A stretch of 64,000 nt of DNA from Sordaria brevicollis (Eukaryota; Ascomycota; Sordariomycetes; Sordariales; Sordariaceae), in assembly GCA_033439795.1 (NCBI GenBank), contig JAUTDP010000004.1, forward strand, positions 186,001 through 250,000, read 5' to 3'. This document shows, one piece after another, positions 55,561-64,000 of this stretch (position 1 is its first letter; each line of letters starts with the position of its first letter). A program made the position numbers and the translations under genes. The notes beneath the pieces are model-generated. The model ran no database searches and had not been told where the DNA came from. It saw only the letters and a program-made list of their open reading frames with translations.

Positions 55561-58500
55561 TTCTTAACCGATCTTCTTCTTATTCTAGGCTATTAATATA
55601 ATAATATATCCTATATCCTAAATATAATTTATAAATATAATATATCGAAATAATATCGGAATATATTTAATATCGAAAATTATACTACTAAATTTTCGAA
55701 ATTTATTAGTAAGCGGGAGTTAATTATTTATATTGAATTTATTAAGTAAAACGAAATTATTAATTATAACGATTTCTCTTCCCCTATAATTATTAATATT
55801 AATTATTAATATTTATCGTTCCTTTATACGCTTCTTTTTCGCTTTAGGAATTAACGGTAATAATTATTTCTTTTTAATAAGAAACGCTAAAATACTATTA
55901 TAATCTCCTCTTAATTATATATTAATAATTATTAAAGAAATATTATTAGTAAAACTATTATCGGGTAAGGTAATTTTAATTTTAGGGAGGGATTAGATAA
56001 TAGGTTTTTATTTAAGAGGACGGAGAAAATAGGGGAGATTAGCAAATTCTTATATTAATTAATATTTAGCCATTTTAATAGGGCGATATTCGTTTAAATA
56101 ACTTTTTTAATATATTAAATTCGTAAAGAATTTAAGCCGGGGATTAAAATCTTCTTCTCCGTTTTTCCTCTTTACAACCGTATAAATTAACTATTTCTAA
56201 TTTTTCGAAAATAGATTCTTTCTCATTTATTGCGTTAAAAAGGCGTTATATATTACTCTTATTTATTACCGAACTATAATATTTTTAAACCATTTTATAT
56301 CGGGGATTTAATTATATTTTTATTAATATTTACCTTATTTTTAAAATTTAATTATTATAAACCTTTAAAGTAATTTATTAATAAGCTTTCTTCGACGCTT
56401 TATTTCGATAAAGAAAATTCGGACTATTTCTAAGACCTAAAAGTTATAAATTTAAGTTCTCTATTATATTAAAAATATTATATTAAATTATTTTTAATTA
56501 TTAAAAATATTAGGGATTCGATCTCTTATCGGTATTAAAAAAATATAATTCTTAATTGCGAATATTTTATAAACTTTTATAATTTTCCGTTCGTATTATT
56601 AATTATACAAATTATCGTAAAGAAATTAAAACGTTTCTCCCTAATTAAAAATTATAAAAACGAAATAATTATTAATTATAATAAGGAAATACTAATATCG
56701 GATTAATTTTAAATTATTTCGAATATTAATATTTTTAATATAAAATTCACTACGTCTAATAATAGTAATTAAATTTATTAAAATATAAATCCAATTACTA
56801 TATTCTCGTAATATCTAATATAAATTAATATAAATTATTTCTCCTTCTTACCAATTCCTAATATTTATTAAATATTATATATTAATTAATCCTAATATTA
56901 TTATATCCTAAAATATAATCGGGGTTAATTATTTATTAAATTATCTTAAAACGGGAGGAATAATTATATAGCGGAATATAATTCTAATTATTTATTTATC
57001 GTTATCGGGCTCTCTAGTAATTAAATAGGTCGGATTCTTATCGGGGATAATATTTTATTACCGGTCAACTCTAAAGTATTTCCAATTTTAAAATTTATTA
57101 TAATAAATTAAATTATTTCTAATACGAAGGGGATAAATTTCTCTAATAACTATATTACCGAATTGGGGCCAAATTTTATTCTTTTAATTCCAACGCCGAA
57201 TAGTCTTAAAGACCGTAGGAGGGTAATTATTCGGTACTCCTATAATAAAAATCGAAGGCAAATTATTATAATTAAAATTAAAGGAATTTATATTAATTAA
57301 TATTTTAATTAATAATAAAATTCTAGGAGATAGAAGGTTTAATATAAAAGGGTTTTTAATATATAAGAAGAAGAAAAAGAAGGAAAGGAAGGGTTATAAA
57401 TAAAGGATTCTTATACCCATTTCGTAAATTATCTACGAAATCGAAAAATTGTAAATTCTTCCCTTTTTCCTAATCTCCTTTCGTAAATTACTTATAATAC
57501 TCTAAATTTACTCCTTCTAATTTTTATTTATCCTATTTATATTTAAAATTTTAAGCGGTAAAGTAAATAAATTTTATTTAATTTCCCTTAGTATAATTTC
57601 TTAGCCTTTCGGTATAATCGAAAATTTTAATCCGTAATCGAACTTTAGGATTAAAATACCTTTCCTATTATTTTTAATAAAAAAATACTTTAAAATAACG
57701 TTTATAACCCTTTTTATAATTAATTAAAATTTTAAAGCCTTACGAAATTATTTTAAATAAACGGATATTATCTTTCTTATCCGGTTTAAAGGTTTTTTAT
57801 AATCGTAGGGTATATAGTATAAATAATTTTAAGAAGATAGTTTCTATCGGTTTTTTCCTTCGAAAATTATTTACTAAAAAAATATAAAAAAGGTATATTT
57901 TTATTTATAATTATTCTTCGTTTTTCCTTTTAATAACCTTCTCCTTTTAAATATAATAAAATATTAATAATAATAATAAAAGTAAAATTATTAAGCAAAA
58001 ATTCTTCGTAATAAATTAATATAATATCTTCTTCTAATTCCAACGCCGGTTTCCTTCCTTCTACGAATAACCTTTTACTTCGCTTCCTCTAAAAGGAAAT
58101 CCCTATTAAAGAACCTACTATATTTAATTAATTTAATTTAAATATTAACGTTTTTATTTTATTTATTAAAAAATATATCGCTATTATTAATTATAATTCT
58201 CTTCGGCCGTACTTTAGCCTTAATATTTCGGAAATAATACGTTAAACTAATTCTTATCCTAATAATAAAAAGTAAATCCTCTTTAAAATCTATATTAACT
58301 TTCTATATCGACCTTTACTTCCTCTTAATACCCTTTAAAATATTATTTAGGATAATTACTTTCGGTTATTTAATATTATTATAAATATTTATTTAATCGA
58401 TAAACCTATTATTATTAATTAATTATATATAAAATAGCGTATTAATAATAACGAACTATTAATAATTATAATTATATTTTTTAATTTGTTTACTATATAT

Positions 58501-58840
58501 CGATTAACTCTAGAGCGGATATTCAATTCATTTCGCAATTTATTTAATCGCTATATCTTTATTAAAAAAAAAGGAATTTAACCGTAAAATTACTACCTTA
58601 CTTATATAAAAGCAAAGAAAAAGCGGATCCTTAAATTAATAATTTAATTATTTAATAACGAATAAATATTCTTTTATTCTCTATTAATATCCCTTTACTA
58701 ATTATTATCTTTTTTTCTAGGAATAGGATTATTTATTCGTACTACGTTAACCGATTCCGAAAAACGTATATATCGGTATATATTATTAATTAATAATAGG
58801 AATACATTTTTATCTAAATTCTTTTCGTTAATTATAAATC
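55561..58840. other. RIP-degraded AT-rich sequence
   Basis: About 3.3 kb with very high AT, few CpA/TpG and no readable domain on either strand. It is probably the body of the element whose C-terminal frame is seen at 58845-59575. Confidence 0.5.
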
Positions 58841-58844
58841 TTTA

Positions 58845-59575
58845 AGTAAGGATATTAAGGGGGGGATTTATAGCAATTATATTTAGTATAATAAAACGGC
58901 TTTAGATTATTCGGTATTTATTAAATTTTTGGGTAATTTTAAATTTGCTAAGAAGTACCCGATTAAAGGTTTTAATCTCGAATTTATTAAAATTTTAAAG
59001 TCTAATTAGGTTAAATATTTTATTTAGAGCCGTAATATTAATCGCGCCCGTTCGATATTAATCGATAATATTCTTCCTTACCGTTAAATTACTAATAAAG
59101 AACCCGTCCCCACTAATTATAAATAGTAGTTAGAATATATACGCTAAGAATCCGAAACCTTAGGGTTGAAAAGAAAAGGTATTATAATCCGCGGTAATTG
59201 CGATATATTTAAACGGTTATTAATAGTAATAAAAATTAACAATAAGGATAAGGAAATAATCGATACTAATAATAACGATTTAAATTCCTTTAGCGAGGAA
59301 TTTATTACCGGCGAAAATAATAATAGCGAAAACGAGGGTGATAATAAAGAAAATAATAAAGATGACGAAAATAACGAAAATGACGAAGATAACGAAGATA
59401 ATAAAGATGACGAAAATGACGAAGATAACGAAAATAACGAAAATAACGAAGATGACGAAGATAACGAAGATAACGAAAATAACGAAAATAACGAAGGCAA
59501 TAACGGGGATAATAACGAAGATAACGAAAATAATAAAGAAGAGGATAATAAAGATAATAAGGAAGATTTTAATTA
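58845..59575 (+). pseudogene. RIP-degraded plus-strand ORF with poly-acidic tail
   Basis: Reading TAA/TAG as former Gln, one plus frame continues from about 58845 through FAKKYPIKGFNLEFIKIL, NINRARS, EPVPTNYK and ESETLGLKRKG into a stop-free stretch of Asp/Glu/Asn codons ending at TAG 59575. Basic residues before a long acidic tail suit the C-terminus of a transposase, but the family was not identified. Many Asn codons (AAC/AAT) were probably Asp (GAC/GAT) before RIP. Confidence 0.5.
59330..59570 (+). repeat. Acidic-codon minisatellite, GAYRACGAA type
   Basis: Irregular tandem 6- and 9-base units such as GATAACGAA, GATGACGAA and AATAACGAA, encoding Asp/Glu/Asn repeats in the plus frame. The three minus-strand frames are low-complexity shadows. 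Confidence 0.85.
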
Positions 59576-62500
59576 GGAGCGTAAAATTTTAACTAATTTC
59601 GAAGGTTTTTCTAATAATAAATAGGGGTTTTATTAAAGATTATTATCAACACTTATACTATAAAAAAATAAATCTATATTTTGCGGTTTTTCAAAACTTC
59701 TTATATTCTTATCTATATAGGTATTAATTTCCGAAAAAAAATTACGAAAAACTTAATTAAATAAAGGGGATTAATAAAGTTTTTAGGAATATAATTAGAG
59801 GGAATAAAAAAGATAAATATAAAGTATAAAGTTCTATATATTATATATACTTCCCTTCGAAATTAATAAAAATTCCTACGAATTAATCTCGTATAAAAAT
59901 AAAATAATAACGAATAATAATAAAAAGTAACGAAGTAAATACTAAAGAATATATTTATCTTAATTTCGGAGGTTAATTTAAATTTGAATTTGGGCGTAAT
60001 ATTAATTTCGTTTTTAATTCGGGTTTTAATTTAAACTCTAATTCGACTTCGTCTTTATTAAAGAAATACTAAGGGCCTTCGGGCTCAACCAATTCCAATT
60101 CAATAATAAATTCTTAATTTTATTCGCGTTTTTTTTTAATATTTTAACGGGTCTAAATTTACTTTGCTTTTAATTTTCGCGCTTATTCCTATATAAAGAA
60201 TAAATATTCGTCAATTTAAATTTCTTTAAAGATTTATAAACCATTAATAGTACTAAAATTATCGAATTCTTTATATTCCTTATTAGGATTAAGGAATATA
60301 CTATTTCGGCGAATAAATTTTTTAATATTTTTAGAAGAAATTAACCTCTTAAAACGAAATCCGTCCAATTGCGCGTAATAATAAATATTCCTATTAATAA
60401 TATTAACGACCTTATAAAGACCTTTCTACCTATAATTCAACTTCTTAATAATATTTATATTAATTCCCCGAATACTATCGTAAATAAGGATAAAATCTCT
60501 AATATTAATAATAGCGTTTTTCGGTCTTATTTTATAAAAATTAATAAAATTTCTTCGCGCAGCAATTTTTCTCTTAATATCGGCAACCTTTTCGGCCGTT
60601 TATTAAAAGCGGTATTTAATATTATAATACATTTAAGCGACGGCGGCGATTAATTTATTTATCGTATATTTCTCTAAATATTTTTCCTACTTAATTAGCC
60701 TCTAAAATAAATAATCGAACTTAATAAATATAATAGGATTATAATTATAAATTAATTAAAAGGGAATAAATCCGTAATTATTACAAATAATAATACAATT
60801 AGTAAAAAGGATATAAGGGAATAAATCCCTCTATTCCTTACTAATTCCTTTTATTAATTTAACTAATATTATAATAATTACCAAATACCCTTATTTATTA
60901 ATTCTATTAATTCGGTAATTATAAAGCGCTATTCGTACTAATAAAATTTAGAAATTATTAAATACTTTAATAAATTCTCCTTAAAATTTAAAATTATTAT
61001 CAATAAAAATATTAAAAGGATATCCCCAATATAAAAATACTTCCCGGAAGAAAATAATAATATATTTCGACGTTAATATTGGAAGAACTTTTACTTTTAT
61101 ATAATTCATTAAATTATCTTTAATTTTAATTAACGTTTATCGTCTTCCTTTTCTACCTAGTAAATATTAAACGTTTAAAGTCCACCGGTTAAAAGGTTAA
61201 AGAATTGGAAATAATTATCGGTACTTATCTTTATAACGTTTAAGAACGTATATTTAACAAATAATACAACTACGGATTATATCTTCGATTTAAATATATA
61301 TCCTATATTAATAATAATATTTAATAATCCGTTTATAAATTCCTTCCCTTCTTCGATAACCGGCTTCGTTATAATAACGTTATATAATTAATTCCTATTA
61401 CGTCTTATTATTAATTAAAAGATAAAAGTAAATACGCTTATAAATTATTCGTAACTAAAATTTTTAATAATAAACGAAATATTTAAAAGCGTTTCTTTTA
61501 AAAATTTACTATATAGTAAATATTTTATTATATTATACGAGAACGCAAAGCGAAAATAAATAGCGAATTATATTTTCCGAATAATTAAAATAATCGTCGA
61601 ACAAAATCCGCTCCCCTTCTATATATTTTTCGGTAAAAAGATAATAAATTTAGGCGTTAATAAAATCGTTAATATTTTCCTTAAAGCGTTTCTCTTTTAA
61701 ATTACTTTTTCTAAAGGGTTTTTAGGAAAAGCTATTAATTACGGTATTTTTAATTCCGGGGATATACTTTACGTTAAAATCGAAATATTTTATTTAAATA
61801 ATCTACTATATAAAAAGGGCATTAAGAATATCGTTTACCGCGCTATTAAATTAATAAATAAAGATTTGAATATCTATTTTAATAATAAAATACGCTCCGA
61901 AAAATTAACGTCTCAATCGTTTAAAAATATAAAATAAATTACGAAGCTCTCGTTTAATAATATTATAACGAACTTCGGCTAGTAATTAAATACCGTTTTT
62001 AAATTTATAAAAATATCGTTTTTTATCGAAGCTAAATTATTTAATAACCGCTCCCTATCCTTTAATACAAATATTAATAACGAAATAAATAATTATTTCA
62101 CTATTATCGTAAACGAAAATTATAAGGATTAGAGTAATAGTAATTTTATATTAAAAATATTCTATAATAAATTACTAATTTTCTATCTATATTAATTTAA
62201 TTCCTTTTTTTATAATAGCGTATAACGGGATAACGATAATTCTAAAATCTTTAATCCAAATCCGGTAATAACTAACGATACTTAAAAAAATTCAAAATTC
62301 TTTAAATTCTTTTCCTCGGAGTTTAACTTTTTTAATAATATAATAAATCTATTCGCGAATCTTTTTAACTTTAATTTCATTTAGAAATTTGCCTTTAAAA
62401 TTATAAATATAACCGATTAAAATTACTTCTCATTTATACTATTAGGACTTAATTACAACAATTATTCCGCTAGCAAATTTAACATTTAATAATACTCTAT

Positions 62501-64000
62501 CGATATTAATAAAATATTTATAAATAAAGCGTCGAATTCCTTTATTATTAATTAATTCGTCGTTATACCAACTTTTTAGGCCTTTAATATAAATATCGTT
62601 AAAATAAAGTTAATATACTTTAAAAATTAAATTATAAAGGATCCTAATTATTACCTTTATAAATTAAACGATTAAATTAGTTCTTCCTTAAGGTAGCGTT
62701 ATTATATAGAATAAATTAAAAAATATTAAAAATATCATTAAATCCCGGCTTTCCTTATTAAATTAAATTTTATCGTATCTTAAGAATAAATTTAATAAAG
62801 AAAGAATTTCGTACCTAATAAAATTTTCGCTAAAAGGTTCGTATCTTAGGGGTATATTAATATTACGAATAATTATTTTATTAATCTTCTAAACGTTATT
62901 AATTAACCGGAATTTTCTATCCTTCTTTTAAATAAGAAACTAATTATTCCAATAAGAAATATAGCTTTCTTCCAGAATTCCGCGCTAAATACGCTCTTTA
63001 AATAGATTATAGACTTTTTTATATAAAATTTATAGAATAGGAATTACTTTCATTTACCAAATTAAATAAATAACCGTTTTAATCTTCTATTTTTCTACTA
63101 TATCTTTATAAATAAAACTACATTTAGAAAATTCCTAAATAAAGGCCTTTTCGCAATTAAAGAATATATAAATAAAAAGCTCAATTTCAATTTTATTAAA
63201 CAATTCATTCTTCTCCAAAATTTATTAAAATTTTTTAAACGTTAATCGGAAACCTTTAATTAATTCCGTAAATTATAGAATAATATATTTATCCTATTTA
63301 AATAAAAAATTATCTAATTATTCTTAAATTTTATACCAAATTTCCTCGAATTTCCGTTTCTTCTAATTAAAATTATTACTAGGTTTAAAACTATCCGAAA
63401 GCGCATTATCGATTAATTTTATCTTTTAAACGATTCTTTTATACAAAGTATTAATTTAAATAAACGGAGAAGAATTTTATAACGACGTAAAAAAAAATAA
63501 ATTAGCGAAGGACGGAATATCCTTCATTTTTTTAAATTTCGGGACCTTTTTCCCTTAATCCTTAGCGTTCTTAATTATTAATCTTCGTAATTCCCGAAAA
63601 AAGTTTTTACAAATCTTTTTCTTTACTCGGTTTTATACTACTCTACTTTCTAATTACTATTTTACTAGCAATTAATTTTCCAGAGGATTATTTATATTCT
63701 TCCTCTAATATTTTAAATTAATTTCTCTAATTAATTAAAAATAATCGGATAATACCTCCTCGTTATACCTTTTATTATATAATAAAATAATAATAGCATC
63801 CGTAGCTTCCTCTCCTAAAGAAAAATAATTTTTATTATTCTTATTAATTTTAATACCTTTTATAAATTTTTTATTATTTTCCTTAGGATTTATTTTAATA
63901 AATTTATAAAGCGATTTATTCGTTAGAATAGATTCCTAAGTATTATTTATAATAATAAAGCAAATAATTATAATAAAGGAATTAAACCCGCTACCCAAAG
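59576..64000. other. RIP-degraded AT-rich sequence to window end
   Basis: No gene, LTR or inverted repeat pair could be supported. The short stretch 59645-59740 (with ATCAACACTTATAC and TTTTCAAAACTTC) retains more CpA and may be an element boundary. The 94-codon plus frame at 60369-60653 is of AT-driven composition only. Old transposon sequence is the most probable content. Confidence 0.5.

Noticed and set aside
59144..59500. Ser/Leu-rich minus-strand frame
   Set aside because: Shadow of the acidic tandem repeat on the plus strand.
26983..64000. AT-rich tracts as mitochondrial or centromere DNA of independent origin
   Set aside because: LTR pairs, target-site duplications and recognisable RT motifs with G-to-A/C-to-T damage identify RIP-mutated nuclear transposons; a pericentromeric location is possible but cannot be shown here.

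Overview
This window looks like nuclear DNA of a filamentous ascomycete with very active repeat-induced point mutation (RIP), most likely a Neurospora-type member of the Sordariales. The evidence is short GT-AG introns (54-250 bp) with CTAAC/CTGAC branch points, CACAATG-type start contexts, HET-domain genes, and long AT-rich tracts in which CpA and TpG are visibly rare and old transposon reading frames are broken by TAA/TAG codons at former Gln positions. The genus is an inference.

The left third (1-23 kb) is ordinary GC-richer gene space. In order it holds the start of a secreted Ala/Ser/Thr-rich protein (minus), a 909-aa repeat-containing single-pass membrane protein (2626-5605), a tandem pair of HET-domain genes (7285-9870, apparently frameshifted, and 11215-13875, intact), an alpha/beta hydrolase of the hormone-sensitive-lipase class (minus), a PLP enzyme resembling the ergothioneine C-S lyase Egt2 (16523-17995), and a divergent pair made of an NAD(P)-dependent extended-SDR reductase (minus) and a salicylate-hydroxylase-like FAD monooxygenase, which share a 433-bp promoter interval.

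From 24.2 to 48.8 kb there is a dispersed set of five small plus-strand genes, called A-E here: A 24192-24962, B 26026-26976, C 42718-43158, D 43556-43978, E 48373-48815. They encode small predicted membrane proteins. A-D have a helical or coiled-coil cytosolic stretch and a shared C-terminal motif (roughly D-x-LL-x3-GVK-x-G-x-RP-x-x-PC). A pairs with B and C pairs with E as clear paralogues. Removing the transposons that separate them collapses the set to about 5.4 kb, so it began as a compact same-strand array. This array is the most novel-looking content of the window; its function is unknown.

The array has been pried apart by transposons that mostly sit in its leaders and trailers: a 362-bp MITE 17 bp before the A start codon, a 403-bp mariner-type MITE upstream of B, a 15-kb nest of a Ty3/Gypsy element (29610-37950) inside a Ty1/Copia element (26983-41968) that landed 6 bp after the B stop codon, and a 3.8-kb TIR DNA transposon (44174-47970) after D. 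Target-site duplications are visible for the two LTR elements, the 362-bp MITE and the DNA transposon. Gene E carries an in-frame TAA that looks like a RIP mutation.

From 48.9 kb to the end lies a further RIP-degraded transposon landscape: the end of another Copia element, a Gypsy element inserted in it and broken at about 54.77 kb, a less mutated pyrimidine-rich segment, and an unidentified plus-strand element ending in a poly-acidic reading frame at 59.57 kb. The last 4 kb is AT-rich sequence in which no gene can be supported.
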